From positions 124,001-188,000 of the forward strand of contig NZ_LYWY01000039.1 of the NCBI RefSeq assembly GCF_001661915.1: DNA of 64,000 bases, given 5' to 3'. The DNA is from Croceicoccus pelagius (GTDB taxonomy: Bacteria; Pseudomonadota; Alphaproteobacteria; Sphingomonadales; Sphingomonadaceae). Positions 1 through 10,470 of this stretch are shown one piece after another. The notes under the pieces are model-generated. The model had not been told where the DNA came from and did no database searches. It saw nothing but the letters and a program-made list of their open reading frames with translations. A program made the translations under genes and the position numbers. Position 1 is the stretch's first letter, and every line of letters starts with the position of its first letter.

Positions 1-250
1 AGGTCGGAAACAAATTGATATTTTTCAAGGTTACCGATGTAACTTTAAGCCCGTTTGACCTGTCGTAATCGCTCGACTATGCGCAAACGGCGGGTCCGGT
101 TGCTACGACCGGACTGACCCGGAGAGAGGGAGAATCACCGGGGCTATTGCTCGAACATTCGTGACGAGCCCGTATTTGTCGCGGCGCAGACTGGCGCCAC
201 TTCGCCCCCGTTCGCGTGAGGACGGGCCGGGGGCCTGACAGGAGAGAGAC
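1..250. promoter_or_regulatory. pckA upstream region with an inverted repeat
   Basis: No gene is supported here. An inverted repeat with arms GTCCGGT (94-100) and ACCGGAC (108-114) around a 7-base loop lies about 140 bases before pckA. It could be an operator or the end of a transcript entering from the left. The GTG start of pckA is preceded by GGAGAG at 241-246. No confident -35/-10 pair was identified. Confidence 0.35.
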
Positions 251-1840
251 GTGTCGCTCAATACGCCGCTTGAAGCCCAGGGAATCGAAACCGGGGCCAA
301 AATCCATTCCAACCTGGGTACTGCCGCCCTTGTCGAACACGCGCTTGCGAACGGTGAGGGCCGTCTTGCCGCGCATGGCCCGCTGGTCGTCGACACCGGC
401 CGTTTCACCGGCCGCAGCGTCAAGGACAAGTTCGTCGTTCGCGACGAGAAGACCGAAGACACCATCAACTGGGGCAAGATCAACCAGCCGATGAGCGCGG
501 AGCACTTCGCGAACCTGAAGGCCGACTTCATGGAAGCGCTGAAGGAGCAGGAAACGCTCTACGTCGCCGACCTGTTCGGCGGTTCGCAGCCCGAATACCG
601 CGTCAACGTGCGCGTCATCAACCAACTGGCCTGGCACAATCTGTTCATCCGCACCCTGCTGGTCCGTCCGACCACTGAAGAGCTGGCGGATTTCGTGCCG
701 GAATACACGATCATCAACCTGCCCAGCTTCAAGGCCGATCCGGCCCGCCACGGCAGCGTGTCCGACACGATGATCGCCGTCAGCTTCACCGAAAAGCTGA
801 TCCTGATCGCCAACACCGAATATTCGGGCGAGATGAAGAAGGGCGTATTCGGCCTTCTCAACTACCTGCTTCCCGAACAGGGTGTCATGCCGATGCACTG
901 CTCGGCCAATGTCGGTCCGGACGGCAAGACCGCGATCTTCTTCGGCCTTTCGGGCACGGGCAAGACCACGCTTTCGGCCGACGCCAGCCGCACGCTGATC
1001 GGCGACGATGAACATGGCTGGTGGGATTCGGCGGTCTTCAACTTCGAAGGCGGCTGCTATGCGAAGATGATCGACCTGTCGGCAGAGGGCGAACCTGAAA
1101 TCTACGCGACGACGAAGATGTTCGGCACGATCCTCGAAAACGTGGCGATGGACGAACAGACCCGCGAGATCGATTTCACCGACACTTCGAAGACCGAGAA
1201 CACGCGCGGTGCCTATCCGATCGAGTACATTCCGAACACTTCGGAAAAGAACCTCGGTCCGGTCCCGTCGAATGTCATCATGCTGACCGCCGACGCATTC
1301 GGCGTTCTGCCCCCTATCGCGCGTCTTACGCCCGATCAGGCGATGTATTACTTCCTGTCGGGCTATACCGCGAAGGTCGCAGGCACGGAGATCGGCGTGA
1401 CCGAGCCGCAGGCGACGTTCAGCACCTGCTTCGGCGCGCCTTTCATGCCGCGTCACCCCAGCGTCTATGGCAACCTCCTTAAGGAACGCATCGCACAGGG
1501 CGGCGCGCAGTGCTGGCTGGTCAACACCGGCTGGACCGGCGGCCAGTACGGCACCGGAAGCCGTATGCCGATCAAGGTGACCCGCGCGCTGCTCAATGCC
1601 GCGCTCGACGGCTCGCTGAACAACGCCGAGTTCCGCAAGGACGAGAACTTCGGCTTCGAGGTTCCGGTCGCAGTGCCGGGCGTCGACAGCCAGATCCTCG
1701 ACCCCCGCGCGACGTGGAGCGACAAGGAAGAATATGATCGCACCGCGCAGAAGCTGGTGCAGCTCTTCGTCGACAACTTCGCCGACTTCGAAGCGCACGT
1801 CGATGAAGGCGTCCGCAAGGCTGCGCCGACCGCCGCCTGA
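251..1840 (+). CDS. pckA: phosphoenolpyruvate carboxykinase (ATP)
   Basis: PckA converts oxaloacetate and ATP to phosphoenolpyruvate, CO2 and ADP, the entry step of gluconeogenesis in the cytoplasm. The 529-residue product has the usual length of the ATP-dependent family. The P-loop [11 protein letters not shown] is at residues 232-242, followed by the kinase-2 type segment [10 protein letters not shown]. The GTG start at 251 is chosen because GGAGAGAG sits just upstream and the protein then begins at the usual family position. It is a single-gene unit with its own terminator. Net gluconeogenesis is needed for growth on substrates that yield acetyl- or propionyl-CoA, which fits the neighbouring catabolic island, but pckA is a general housekeeping gene. 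Confidence 0.96.
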   Translation: MSLNTPLEAQGIETGAKIHSNLGTAALVEHALANGEGRLAAHGPLVVDTGRFTGRSVKDKFVVRDEKTEDTINWGKINQPMSAEHFANLKADFMEALKEQETLYVADLFGGSQPEYRVNVRVINQLAWHNLFIRTLLVRPTTEELADFVPEYTIINLPSFKADPARHGSVSDTMIAVSFTEKLILIANTEYSGEMKKGVFGLLNYLLPEQGVMPMHCSANVGPDGKTAIFFGLSGTGKTTLSADASRTLIGDDEHGWWDSAVFNFEGGCYAKMIDLSAEGEPEIYATTKMFGTILENVAMDEQTREIDFTDTSKTENTRGAYPIEYIPNTSEKNLGPVPSNVIMLTADAFGVLPPIARLTPDQAMYYFLSGYTAKVAGTEIGVTEPQATFSTCFGAPFMPRHPSVYGNLLKERIAQGGAQCWLVNTGWTGGQYGTGSRMPIKVTRALLNAALDGSLNNAEFRKDENFGFEVPVAVPGVDSQILDPRATWSDKEEYDRTAQKLVQLFVDNFADFEAHVDEGVRKAAPTAA

Positions 1841-1862
1841 TCGGACAGATCATCGACATGCT

Positions 1863-1896
1863 AAAGCGCCCCGGGCCGATGGCTTGGGGCGTTTTT
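1863..1896 (+). terminator. rho-independent terminator of pckA
   Basis: The arms CGCCCC (1867-1872) and GGGGCG (1886-1891) pair around a 13-base loop and are followed directly by five T (1892-1896). It begins about 25 bases after the pckA stop codon. Confidence 0.8.
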
Positions 1897-1929
1897 CGTT
1901 TCTCGCGGTGGGTGGATTCGGGGCCGGAA

Positions 1930-1971
1930 AATCAAAAAGGCGCGGGGAGCTTGCCACTTCCCCGCGCCTTC
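1930..1971 (-). terminator. strong hairpin with minus-strand T-run
   Basis: Twelve-base perfect arms AAGGCGCGGGGA and TCCCCGCGCCTT enclose a 10-base loop. On the plus strand no T-run follows. On the minus strand the stem is followed by TTTTTGATTTT, so it looks like a terminator for leftward transcription. The only leftward unit that could end here would start within the pckA-pheS gap or be antisense to pheS. It may also act as a back-up terminator for pckA. Confidence 0.55.
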
Positions 1972-2310
1972 GTGCCCCCGGGGTGTCGAATTGCCGGTCC
2001 CCCAACCTGCATTTCGACGTTCCGAGCGTCCGCCGGATCTGCGACCCAAAAACCGACGACCTGTTAACCAACTCCTCGACCGCGTTCTGAACGATTGCGC
2101 GTCGCGGGTCAGTGATTTCGAGCACAGGTATGAACACCGCGCGCGGCTCGTGGCAATGGGATCGGGATTTTCATACGGCAATTGTCATAAGTAGGGCGGA
2201 TTAGTTGCTGCCCCGGTTCCAAACCGTCCCAAGGCGGGGCATTGCGGTGATCGGCGGCAGTGCCTAGAGAGCGCTCCCGAACCTGCAAATTCCCTAAGTT
2301 GACGGAACCG

Positions 2311-3411
2311 ATGGCCGATACCGATTCTCTGCTTGCCGAGGCCCTGGCGAAAATCGCCGAGGCGGACACGCTGGACCTGCTCGAACAGCACCGCGTCGCC
2401 TTTCTGGGCAAGAAGGGCAGCATTTCCGCGCTGATGAAGACGCTGGGCGGGATGAGCCCTGAAGAGCGATCGGAGGCTGGCGCACGCTTCAACGTGCTGC
2501 GCACCGAAGTCGCCGATGCACTCGCTGCGCGCAAGGTCGCGCTCGAAAGTGCGGCGCTGGAGGCGAAGCTTGCGTCCGAAACGCTGGACCTATCGCTCCC
2601 CGCGCCCGAAGCTTCAACCGGTTCGGTCCACCCTGTTTCGCAGGTCATGGACGAACTGGCAGAGATTTTCGCCGACATGGGCTTTGCCGTCGCGACGGGG
2701 CCGGAGATCGAGGACGACTGGCACAACTTCACCGCGCTCAACATGCCGGAAAGCCATCCGGCACGCGCGATGCACGACACGTTCTACTTTCCGGATTCCG
2801 ACGAGCAGGGCCGCTCGATGCTGCTGCGCACGCATACCTCGCCGGTGCAGATCCGCTCGATGCTGAAAGAAGGCGCTCCGCTGCGGATCATCGCGCCGGG
2901 CCGCGTGTACCGTTCGGACAGCGATGCGACGCACACGCCGATGTTCCACCAGATCGAAGGCCTTGTGATCGACAAGGGAATTCATCTCGGCCACCTCAAA
3001 TGGACGCTGGAAACCTTCCTGAAGGCCTTCTTCGAGCGTGATGATATCGTCCTGCGCCTGCGCCCCAGCTACTTCCCGTTCACCGAGCCTTCGGTCGAGG
3101 TCGACGTCGGCTATTCGATGGAGAAAGGACGCCGCGTGGTCGGCGGTTCGGGCGACGATGAAGGCCATGCATGGATGGAAGTGCTCGGCAGCGGCATGGT
3201 CAATCGCAAGGTCATCGAATTCGGCGGGCTCGATCCAGATGAGTGGCAGGGCTTTGCCTTCGGCACCGGCGTCGACCGGCTCGCCATGCTGAAATACGGG
3301 ATGGACGACTTGCGCGCATTCTTCGACGGCGATCTGCGTTGGATGAAGCACTACGGTTTCGCGGCGCTCGATGTGCCCACCCTTTCCGGCGGCGTGGGAG
3401 TTTCGGCATGA
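2311..3411 (+). CDS. pheS: phenylalanyl-tRNA synthetase, alpha subunit
   Basis: PheS is the catalytic half of the alpha2beta2 class II synthetase that charges tRNA-Phe. The product is 366 residues, normal for the family, with an N-terminal coiled coil (about 1-100) and the class II core. The conserved motif-2 region [20 protein letters not shown] and motif 3 near [17 protein letters not shown] are both present. The frame opens earlier, at 2260, but the ATG at 2311 ([12 protein letters not shown]) matches the family start and the upstream 17 codons look non-homologous. The stop codon overlaps the pheT start as ATGA, implying translational coupling. Confidence 0.97.
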   Translation: MADTDSLLAEALAKIAEADTLDLLEQHRVAFLGKKGSISALMKTLGGMSPEERSEAGARFNVLRTEVADALAARKVALESAALEAKLASETLDLSLPAPEASTGSVHPVSQVMDELAEIFADMGFAVATGPEIEDDWHNFTALNMPESHPARAMHDTFYFPDSDEQGRSMLLRTHTSPVQIRSMLKEGAPLRIIAPGRVYRSDSDATHTPMFHQIEGLVIDKGIHLGHLKWTLETFLKAFFERDDIVLRLRPSYFPFTEPSVEVDVGYSMEKGRRVVGGSGDDEGHAWMEVLGSGMVNRKVIEFGGLDPDEWQGFAFGTGVDRLAMLKYGMDDLRAFFDGDLRWMKHYGFAALDVPTLSGGVGVSA

Positions 3412-5807
3412 AATTCTCGCTCTCCTGGCTGAAGGACCACCTCGAAACAGAAGCGACTGTCGCGGAAATCGCGGCTAAGCTGAACGCCATCGGCCTTGAA
3501 GTCGAAGGTATCGAAAACCCGGCAGAGGCGCTCGCGGGCTTCCGCGTGGCCAAGGTGTTGACGGCGGAAAAGCACCCCGATGCGGACAAGCTGCAGGTGC
3601 TGTCGGTCGATCTGGGTGACGGGCAGCCGTTGCAGGTCGTATGCGGCGCCCCCAATGCGCGTGCAGGGATGGTCGGCGTCCTAGGCACTCCGGGCGCGGT
3701 CGTTCCTTCAAACGGCATGGAAATGCGCAAGGCCGCGATCCGCGGTGTCGAATCGAACGGCATGATGTGTTCGAGCCGCGAGCTCGACCTCGGCGACGAT
3801 CACGACGGCATCATCGAGCTTCCCGAAGGCGCGCCGATCGGCGCCGAGTTCGCGACTTTCGCCGATCTTGACGATCCGGTCTTCGACCTGTCGATCACGC
3901 CGAACCGCCCCGACTGCATGGGCGTCTATGGCATCGCCCGCGATCTGGCGGCGGCTGGCCTCGGCACGCTGAAGCCGGTGGCCGATACGGTCCATGCGGG
4001 CAGCTACCCCTGTCCGGTCGAGATTCGCAGCGACGACCGCGACGGGTGCCCCGCGTTTTTCGGCCGCACCATCAAGGGCGTGACCAACGGACAGAGCCCG
4101 GCCTGGATGCAGGCGCGCCTGAAGTCCGCGGGCCAGCGCCCGATTTCCGCGCTAGTCGACATCACCAATTTCGTGATGCTGACGTACGGGCGCCCCAGTC
4201 ATGCCTATGACATCGCCAAGCTGTCCGGCCCGGTCGTCGCGCGCCGTGCCAAGGCGGGTGAGGGCGTCACCGCGCTCAACGAAAAGCACTATCTGCTCGA
4301 CGACAGCATGACCGTCATCGCGGACGACAACGGCGTCCACGATATCGCAGGCATCATGGGCGGTGAACATTCGGGCTGCGGCGACGATACCAGCGACGTT
4401 CTTCTCGAAGTCGCCTACTTCGACCCGGAACGCATCGCCCACACGGGACGAACGCTCAACTTGACGAGCGATGCGCGAAGCCGGTTCGAGCGCGGGGTCG
4501 ATACGGACTTTCTCGGCACCGGTCTTGAAATCCTGACCGGCCTGATCCTCGACATCTGCGGAGGCGAGGCGAGCGAGGCGGTTCACGTCGGCGCAGCCCC
4601 TGCGGGCGGCAAGGTCGTCCGCTACGAACTGGGGCTGGCCGAAAGCCTCGGCGGTGTCGCGGTGCGCGAGGACGAGCAGCGCCGTATCCTGACCGCGCTG
4701 GGCTTCGAGATCGCTGAGATCGAGAACCATTGGGCCGTGACCGTGCCGAGCTGGCGTCCCGACGTCGACGGCGCGCCCGACATTGTCGAGGAAGTGATCC
4801 GCATCCACGGTCTGGACGACGTCCCCTCGGTCGCGCTGCCGCGCGGTGAAGGCGTCGCCAAGCCGACCGCGACCCCGATGCAGAGCCGTGAGCGCCGCGC
4901 GCGCCGCGCCGCTGCCGCGCGCGGGCTGCACGAGGCGATCACCTGGTCGTTCCTGCCGATGGCCGAGGCCGAAGCCTTTGCTGACGAACCGCTCTGGATT
5001 CTGGCCAATCCGATCAGCGAGGACATGAAGGCCATGCGCCCCTCGCTCATCCCCGGCCTGCTCATGGCGGCACAGCGCAACATGGCGCGCGGTGCCGCTT
5101 CGGTCCGCCTATTCGAGGTTGGTCGCCGATACTTGCGCGGCAAGGGCGGCGCGAGCGACGAGCGACTGACACTGGGCGTCGTGCTGGCGGGTGAGCGCAC
5201 CGGGCGTTCATGGCAGTCCGGCAAGGCACAGGGCTTTGACGCTTTCGACGCCAAGGCCGAGGCGCTGGCCCTGCTCGAAGCCGCAGGTGCGCCGGTCGGC
5301 AACCTTATGGTCATGGGCGAGGCGGGCAGCCAGTATCACCCCGGCCAGTCGGCCACGCTGCGCCTTGGCCCCAAGAACGTTCTTGCGCGCTTCGGCACGC
5401 TGCACCCCTCGGTCGCCAAACAGTTCGATCTTGAAGGCGCAGTCGTCGCGGTCGAGATCGATCTCGAAGCGATACCGGCGAAGAAGGGCGCGGCCACGTT
5501 CACGCGGGCCAGCTACACGCCGCCCTCGCTTCAGCCCGTGTCGCGCGATTTCGCGTTCCTCGTTCCTGCCGATCTTCCAGCAGGCGATCTGGTTCGCGTG
5601 GTTAAGGCTGCGGACAAGAAGCGCATCGTCGATGCCCGCCTGTTCGATGTCTTCACCGGACAGGGCGTGCCCGAGGGGCAGAAGTCGCTTGCCATCGAAG
5701 TCACGATGCAACCGGTCGAGGCGACGTTCACCGATGCCGACCTCAAGTCGGTCAGTGACGCGGTGACGGCGGCGGCTGCCAAGCAAGGCGCGACGTTGCG
5801 CGGATGA
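3408..5807 (+). CDS. pheT: phenylalanyl-tRNA synthetase, beta subunit
   Basis: PheT is the large subunit of PheRS. It carries an N-terminal tRNA-binding OB domain (about 40-150), the B3/B4 editing domain, B5, a catalytic-like core and a C-terminal ferredoxin-fold anticodon-binding domain, which begins around [20 protein letters not shown]. The product is 799 residues, the usual length. The ATG at 3408 overlaps the pheS stop by four bases and is preferred over the longer open frame from 3243, which would lie inside pheS. Its own stop overlaps the next gene as ATGA. Confidence 0.97.
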   Translation: MKFSLSWLKDHLETEATVAEIAAKLNAIGLEVEGIENPAEALAGFRVAKVLTAEKHPDADKLQVLSVDLGDGQPLQVVCGAPNARAGMVGVLGTPGAVVPSNGMEMRKAAIRGVESNGMMCSSRELDLGDDHDGIIELPEGAPIGAEFATFADLDDPVFDLSITPNRPDCMGVYGIARDLAAAGLGTLKPVADTVHAGSYPCPVEIRSDDRDGCPAFFGRTIKGVTNGQSPAWMQARLKSAGQRPISALVDITNFVMLTYGRPSHAYDIAKLSGPVVARRAKAGEGVTALNEKHYLLDDSMTVIADDNGVHDIAGIMGGEHSGCGDDTSDVLLEVAYFDPERIAHTGRTLNLTSDARSRFERGVDTDFLGTGLEILTGLILDICGGEASEAVHVGAAPAGGKVVRYELGLAESLGGVAVREDEQRRILTALGFEIAEIENHWAVTVPSWRPDVDGAPDIVEEVIRIHGLDDVPSVALPRGEGVAKPTATPMQSRERRARRAAAARGLHEAITWSFLPMAEAEAFADEPLWILANPISEDMKAMRPSLIPGLLMAAQRNMARGAASVRLFEVGRRYLRGKGGASDERLTLGVVLAGERTGRSWQSGKAQGFDAFDAKAEALALLEAAGAPVGNLMVMGEAGSQYHPGQSATLRLGPKNVLARFGTLHPSVAKQFDLEGAVVAVEIDLEAIPAKKGAATFTRASYTPPSLQPVSRDFAFLVPADLPAGDLVRVVKAADKKRIVDARLFDVFTGQGVPEGQKSLAIEVTMQPVEATFTDADLKSVSDAVTAAAAKQGATLRG

Positions 5808-6712
5808 GCGAGGCTGTTGCCATCGGATCGGGCGAGCTGACGGCGCGCATATCGCCGCTTGGCGCCGAACTGGTATCGATCACCGATGCCGGCGGGGCCG
5901 AGTGGATGACCGATGGCAATCCCGAATTCTGGACGGGCCGTTCGCCGATCCTGTTCCCCATCGTGGGCGAACTGGCGGGCGGCAAGCTGCGGCTGGACGG
6001 GGCGGAATACGATCTTGCGCGGCACGGTTTTGCCCGCAAGCGCGTATTCGAGCGCGTTTCGCATGACGATGGTGCGGTGCTTTTCCGTCTCTCCGACGAT
6101 GAGGGAACGCGCGCCGTTTTTCCGTTCGCCTTTGATCTAGAGCTTTTTTACGAGATCGAGGACACCACGCTCGGCATGACCGCGACGGTCCGCAACACCG
6201 GCAATAGTGCGATGCCCTTCAGCATCGGCTTCCACCCGGGCTTCGCCTGGCCGCTGCCCGGCGGCGGTGACAAGCGGGATCACTCCGTGCGCTTTATCGA
6301 GCGCGAGGGCGGCCCGATCCGTCGTCTCGATGGCGACGGCCTGCTCTGCTTCTACGAGGATACGCCGGTCGTCGACCGCAGGATCGCGCTCCATTCCGGC
6401 CTGTTCCGCGCCGACGCGCTGATCTGGGACCGGTTGGAAAGTCGCAGACTGTGCTACGAAGGGGCGGCGCCGGAAGGCGAGGGGGCGAGCCCCGCGTCGA
6501 TCCAGATGGCCTTTCCCGATTGCCCGATGCTGGGCATCTGGCAAAAGCCGGGTGCAGACTTTATCTGCCTCGAACCGTGGGCAGGGCATGCGGACCCCGT
6601 GGGCTTCGACGGCGATTTCCGCGAAAAACCCGGCGTCATGGAACTGGAACCGGGCGCCGAACGCTCGTTCCGGGTAAGCGTCACGATCACACCCGCCGTT
6701 TCAGGAGAATAG
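5804..6712 (+). CDS. aldose 1-epimerase family protein
   Basis: The 302-residue product resembles the LacX/YeaD branch of the galactose mutarotase superfamily. It has an N-terminal block ISPLGAELVSI, the segment PEFWTGRSPILFPIVG and the internal GFHPGFAWPL, whose His is a likely catalytic or sugar-binding residue. Proteins of this branch interconvert anomers of hexoses or hexose-6-phosphates, but the natural substrate here is unknown. It overlaps pheT by four bases and is followed four bases later by an SDR gene, so it belongs to the pheST run. The link to pheST is probably only transcriptional. Confidence 0.85.
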   Translation: MSEAVAIGSGELTARISPLGAELVSITDAGGAEWMTDGNPEFWTGRSPILFPIVGELAGGKLRLDGAEYDLARHGFARKRVFERVSHDDGAVLFRLSDDEGTRAVFPFAFDLELFYEIEDTTLGMTATVRNTGNSAMPFSIGFHPGFAWPLPGGGDKRDHSVRFIEREGGPIRRLDGDGLLCFYEDTPVVDRRIALHSGLFRADALIWDRLESRRLCYEGAAPEGEGASPASIQMAFPDCPMLGIWQKPGADFICLEPWAGHADPVGFDGDFREKPGVMELEPGAERSFRVSVTITPAVSGE

Positions 6713-6716
6713 ACCC

Positions 6717-7460
6717 ATGCCGACCGCACTCGTCACCGGAGCGACTTCGGGCATCGGCGCGTCTTGTGTGCGCGAATTTATCGGCGCGGGCTGGAAGGTC
6801 GTGGGCACGGGCCGCAGGGCGGACCGGCTCGAAGCGCTGCGCGAGGAAATGGGCGACGCCTTCATGCCCTGCGTTTTCGATGTGCGCGACGAAGCCGCCC
6901 GCGACGCTGCGCTCGACGCGCTGGACGGCGATTTCGCTCAGATCGACTGCCTCGTAAACAATGCCGGCCTTGCGCTTGGCATGGCGGCGCCATGGGAAGC
7001 CGATCTGAATGACTGGAAGACGATGATCGACACGAACGTCACCGCGCTCGTCTCGATCACGCGCAAGCTTCTGCCGATGCTGGTCGAACGCAAGGGTGCG
7101 ATCATCAATATCTCGTCGGTGGCGGCGACTTATCCCTACAAGGGCGGCAACGTCTATGGCGGGACGAAGGCCTTCGTGCGCCAATTCAGTCTTGGCCTGC
7201 GCTCCGACCTCAACGGCACGGGCGTTCGCGTCGCCTCGATCGAGCCCGGAATGGTGGAAACCGAATTTACCGTCATTCGCAACGGCGGCAATCAGGAGGC
7301 GGCCGATGCCTTTTACGAAGGCGTGAACCCGATGACCGGCGATGACATCGCCGAAACCGTCCTGTGGGTTGCGACCCTGCCGCCGCATCTCAATATCAAC
7401 ACGCTCGAACTCATGCCGGTGAGGCAGGCCTTCGCCGGTTTCTCGGTCGAGCGGGAATAA
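6717..7460 (+). CDS. SDR family oxidoreductase, YdfG-like
   Basis: The 247-residue protein is a classical short-chain dehydrogenase. It has the cofactor motif TGATSGIG (residues 6-13), a downstream NNAG motif and the catalytic Y147-x3-K151 (YGGTK). GRRADRL after the second strand suggests NADP preference. The overall pattern resembles YdfG, an NADP-dependent 3-hydroxy acid (serine/allo-threonine) dehydrogenase. An AGGAGA ribosome-binding site precedes the ATG. It lies in the housekeeping run and is probably not part of the catabolic island. Confidence 0.88.
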   Translation: MPTALVTGATSGIGASCVREFIGAGWKVVGTGRRADRLEALREEMGDAFMPCVFDVRDEAARDAALDALDGDFAQIDCLVNNAGLALGMAAPWEADLNDWKTMIDTNVTALVSITRKLLPMLVERKGAIINISSVAATYPYKGGNVYGGTKAFVRQFSLGLRSDLNGTGVRVASIEPGMVETEFTVIRNGGNQEAADAFYEGVNPMTGDDIAETVLWVATLPPHLNINTLELMPVRQAFAGFSVERE

Positions 7461-7476
7461 GCAAAGCACAATCAAG

Positions 7477-8997
7477 ATGGCCGAACGCCGCACTTTCGCG
7501 ATCATTTCGCACCCTGACGCCGGTAAGACGACGCTTACCGAGAAACTGCTGCTGACCGGCGGCGCGATTCACCTTGCCGGCGAGGTGAAGGCCCGCGGAC
7601 AGGCGCGGCGCGCGCGTTCGGACTGGATGAAGATCGAGCAGCAGCGCGGCATCTCGGTTACATCCTCGGTCATGACGTTTGAGCGGGACGGCATCACCTT
7701 CAACCTGCTCGACACCCCGGGTCACGAAGATTTCTCCGAGGACACCTATCGCACGCTGACCGCGGTCGATTCCGCGATCATGGTGATCGACGCGGCAAAG
7801 GGCATCGAGCCGCAGACCCGCAAGCTTTTCGAGGTCTGCCGCCTGCGTTCGGTGCCGATCATCACGTTCGTGAACAAGGTCGACCGCGAAGGGCGCGAGC
7901 CATTCGAGCTGATGGACGAAGTAGCCGACATGCTGGCGCTGGACGTGTGTCCGATGACCTGGCCGGTCGGTATGGGCGGGCGGTTCGAAGGCATTCTCGA
8001 CCTTGCCAGCGGCTCGGTCGCGCGGCCCGAGGGGCCGTCGAAGGAGTTTCTCGGCAAGATCGATACCGATGCGACGATCCCTGAAGAATTCGCCGAACAG
8101 GTCGAACTGGCCCAGATCGGCTATCCCGAATTTGACGTCGACGCCTATCGCGCGGGCGACCTGACGCCGGTCTTCTTCGGTTCCGCACTCAAGAACTTCG
8201 GCGTGACCGACGTGATCGAGGCGATCGCCACCCATGCCCCGCCGCCGCGACCGCAGCCGAGCGAGGCAGGTCCGGTCGAGCCGACCAAGGACGAGGTTTC
8301 GGGCTTCATCTTCAAGGTGCAGGCCAACATGGATCCGCAGCACCGCGACCGTATCGCTTTCATGCGACTGGTGTCGGGTACGTTCAAGCGCGGCATGAAG
8401 CTGACGCCGTCCGGCCTTGGCAAGCCGATCGCGGTCCATTCGCCGATCATGTTCTTCGCGCAGGACCGCGAGATCGCAGATACCGCCGAACCGGGCGACA
8501 TCATCGGCATCCCCAACCATGGCACCTTGCGCGTCGGCGACAGCCTGTCGGAAAAGAACGACATCCGCTTTACCGGCCTGCCCAACTTCGCGCCCGAAAT
8601 CCTGCGCCGCGTGAAGCTTGCCGACCCGACCAAAACCAAGCAGCTGAGGAAGGCGCTCGACGATCTGTCGGAAGAGGGCGTGATCCAGGTCTTCTATCCC
8701 GAGATCGGTAGCCAGTGGGTCATAGGCGTCGTCGGACAGCTTCAGCTCGACGTGCTCATCAGCAGGCTTGCGGCAGAATACAAGGTCGACGCCAGCCTCG
8801 AACCCGCTCCTTTCGCGACCGCGCGCTGGGTGAAGGGCGATGAGAAGAAGATCGACGAGTTCGCTGGCTTCAACCGCGCCAACATGGCGAAGGACCGTGA
8901 CGACGATCCGGTCTTCCTCGCCAAGTCGCCGTGGGACGTGGGCTACCAGCAGGAAAAGAACCCCGACCTGACCTTCAGCACCACGAAGGAGCGATAA
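7477..8997 (+). CDS. prfC: peptide chain release factor 3
   Basis: RF3 is the GTPase that recycles RF1/RF2 from the ribosome after termination. The 506-residue product has G1 HPDAGKTT (about 12-19), the RF3-type segment ARSDWMKIEQQRGISVTSSV, G3 DTPGHEDF and G4 NKVD, followed by the EF-Tu-like domain 2 and the RF3 C-terminal domain. It is slightly shorter than the E. coli protein (529 residues). It sits 16 bases after the SDR gene and 3 bases before ytoQ, in the same transcription unit. Confidence 0.95.
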   Translation: MAERRTFAIISHPDAGKTTLTEKLLLTGGAIHLAGEVKARGQARRARSDWMKIEQQRGISVTSSVMTFERDGITFNLLDTPGHEDFSEDTYRTLTAVDSAIMVIDAAKGIEPQTRKLFEVCRLRSVPIITFVNKVDREGREPFELMDEVADMLALDVCPMTWPVGMGGRFEGILDLASGSVARPEGPSKEFLGKIDTDATIPEEFAEQVELAQIGYPEFDVDAYRAGDLTPVFFGSALKNFGVTDVIEAIATHAPPPRPQPSEAGPVEPTKDEVSGFIFKVQANMDPQHRDRIAFMRLVSGTFKRGMKLTPSGLGKPIAVHSPIMFFAQDREIADTAEPGDIIGIPNHGTLRVGDSLSEKNDIRFTGLPNFAPEILRRVKLADPTKTKQLRKALDDLSEEGVIQVFYPEIGSQWVIGVVGQLQLDVLISRLAAEYKVDASLEPAPFATARWVKGDEKKIDEFAGFNRANMAKDRDDDPVFLAKSPWDVGYQQEKNPDLTFSTTKER

Positions 8998-9000
8998 GCG

Positions 9001-9477
9001 ATGGAACGCACCTGGAACGTCTATCTCTCGGGCGAGATCCACACCGACTGGCGCAGCGAGATCGAGGATGAGGCAAAGCATCGCGGGTTGCCGATCCGCT
9101 TTTCCGGTCCGGTGACGGACCACCCCGCATCCGACGATTGCGGTGTCGCGATCACGGGGGCGGAGGACAACAAGTTCTGGCACGACCGCAAGGGTGCGCA
9201 AGTGAACGCGATCCGGACGCAGACGCTTATCAAGGACGCCGATGTCGTCGTCGTGCGCTTTGGCGAAAAGTATCGCCAGTGGAACGCTGCGTTCGACGCG
9301 GGCTATGCCGCCGCGCTTGGCAAGGCGATTATCGTCAACCACGACGAGAGCCTGACCCATCCGCTGAAGGAAGTTGACGCCGCCGCACTGGCCGTGGCGG
9401 AAACCCCGGCACAGATCGTCGACATTCTCGACTACGTGATTACCGGCAGGCTCGCGGGCTACACCGACAAGCGCTGA
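9001..9477 (+). CDS. YtoQ family protein
   Basis: The 158-residue product matches the YtoQ family, small proteins with a nucleoside 2-deoxyribosyltransferase-like Rossmann fold. Characteristic segments are the N-terminal VYLSGEIHTDWR, GPVTDHPASDDCG and DADVVVVRFGEKYRQWNAAFDAGYA. No reaction is established for the family that I can state with confidence. It starts three bases after the prfC stop and ends the rightward housekeeping run, converging with a leftward reductase gene ten bases away. Confidence 0.88.
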   Translation: MERTWNVYLSGEIHTDWRSEIEDEAKHRGLPIRFSGPVTDHPASDDCGVAITGAEDNKFWHDRKGAQVNAIRTQTLIKDADVVVVRFGEKYRQWNAAFDAGYAAALGKAIIVNHDESLTHPLKEVDAAALAVAETPAQIVDILDYVITGRLAGYTDKR

Positions 9478-9487
9478 ACGGGCTTCT

Positions 9488-10450
9488 TCAGGGACGCATC
9501 ACCACGCGTCCGAAGGGGTGCTGCGTTGCCACGAATTCGTGGGCCTCGCGCACCTCGGACAGGCGGAACTCACGCTCGATCGGCAAGACGAGCGCGCCGC
9601 TGGCAACGTCGGCGAAAAGGTCTTCCAGCAGTTGGTGAACGCGCGGCGTGTGCATGTCACGCCCGAACGAGATGCCGGTCACCTGCATCGCCTTGCGGAT
9701 CAGTTCGAAGAAATCGAAGCTGGGCAGGGTGCCTTCCGCAGCGCCAATCACCGAGTAACGGCCATGTGGGCGCAGCGCCTTTACCAGCAGGTCCTTGCCC
9801 TTGCCGCCAGCGAGGTCGAGCACGAGGTCCACGCCTTTGCCTCCGGTAATCTCGCGGCAGCGCGCGGCGATGTCCTCGTTCCTGTAGTCGATCCCGTGTT
9901 CTAGGCCGAGCGGACGGATACGGTCCAGCCGCGCCTCGCCCGACGCGGTGCCGATGACTTGCGCTCCGGCGCGCGCAGCCAGTTGCACCGCCGACAGGCC
10001 GACACCGCCCGCAGCGCCCTGGACCAGTACGAACTCGCCCGCTTTCAGCCCGCCATATTCGAACAAGGCATCATGCGCGGTGCCGAAGGCGATGGGAACG
10101 ATCGAGGCCTGCCGCAAGTCCATGCCCTCGGGCACGGGGTAGGCGTAGTGTTCGGGAACGGCGAAAAATTCTGCGTGGCTGCCGTTCCAGTCGAAGGCGA
10201 CGACGCGGTCACCCGCCTTGAAGCGGGTGACTTCGTTGCCCACCGCCTCGACAATGCCAGCGGCCTGATAACCGGGGATGTGATGGTCCGAAGAAGGCGC
10301 CGCGTGGATGCGGTTGAGCAGGTCACCGCCCTCGATCGAGATCCACTCGACTCGGACGAGTACCGTCTTCGGACCGACTTCCGGATCGGGAATATCGCCA
10401 TAGTGGAGGACCTCGGGCCCTCCGTTCTCGCCATACCATGCTGCTTTCAT
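9488..10450 (-). CDS. zinc-less MDR family NADPH:quinone oxidoreductase-like enzyme
   Basis: The 320-residue product is a medium-chain reductase of the quinone oxidoreductase type. It has an N-terminal GroES-like domain (about 1-120) and a Rossmann domain with the nucleotide motif VQGAAGGVGLSAVQLA near residues 140-156. Cysteine and histidine ligands of zinc alcohol dehydrogenases are missing. It could reduce an enone, an enoyl-CoA or a quinone. The gene follows the acyl-CoA dehydrogenase gene by 20 bases on the same strand, so the two are probably co-transcribed. An AAGG sits four bases before the ATG. Confidence 0.85.
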   Translation of the reverse strand: MKAAWYGENGGPEVLHYGDIPDPEVGPKTVLVRVEWISIEGGDLLNRIHAAPSSDHHIPGYQAAGIVEAVGNEVTRFKAGDRVVAFDWNGSHAEFFAVPEHYAYPVPEGMDLRQASIVPIAFGTAHDALFEYGGLKAGEFVLVQGAAGGVGLSAVQLAARAGAQVIGTASGEARLDRIRPLGLEHGIDYRNEDIAARCREITGGKGVDLVLDLAGGKGKDLLVKALRPHGRYSVIGAAEGTLPSFDFFELIRKAMQVTGISFGRDMHTPRVHQLLEDLFADVASGALVLPIEREFRLSEVREAHEFVATQHPFGRVVMRP

Positions 10451-10470
10451 GTGCCTTGCCGCAGTTGCGA

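Larger units (their letters stand above)
1841..2310. other. 470-base gap between pckA and pheS
   Basis: Short open frames exist on both strands, but none has a convincing start site or recognisable product. The gap holds the pckA terminator, a second strong hairpin that reads as a terminator on the minus strand (1938-1971), and presumably the pheS promoter. A minus-strand non-coding RNA upstream of that hairpin is possible. I could not match it to a known RNA family. Confidence 0.5.

Noticed and set aside
77-1798. 573-codon leftward frame antisense to pckA
   Set aside because: Arises from GC-rich codon bias opposite a confident gene. The predicted protein is Arg/Asp/Val-rich without family motifs.
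7411-9360. 649-codon leftward frame opposite prfC and ytoQ
   Set aside because: Shadow of third-position GC bias. It has no domain and no start site with a ribosome-binding sequence.
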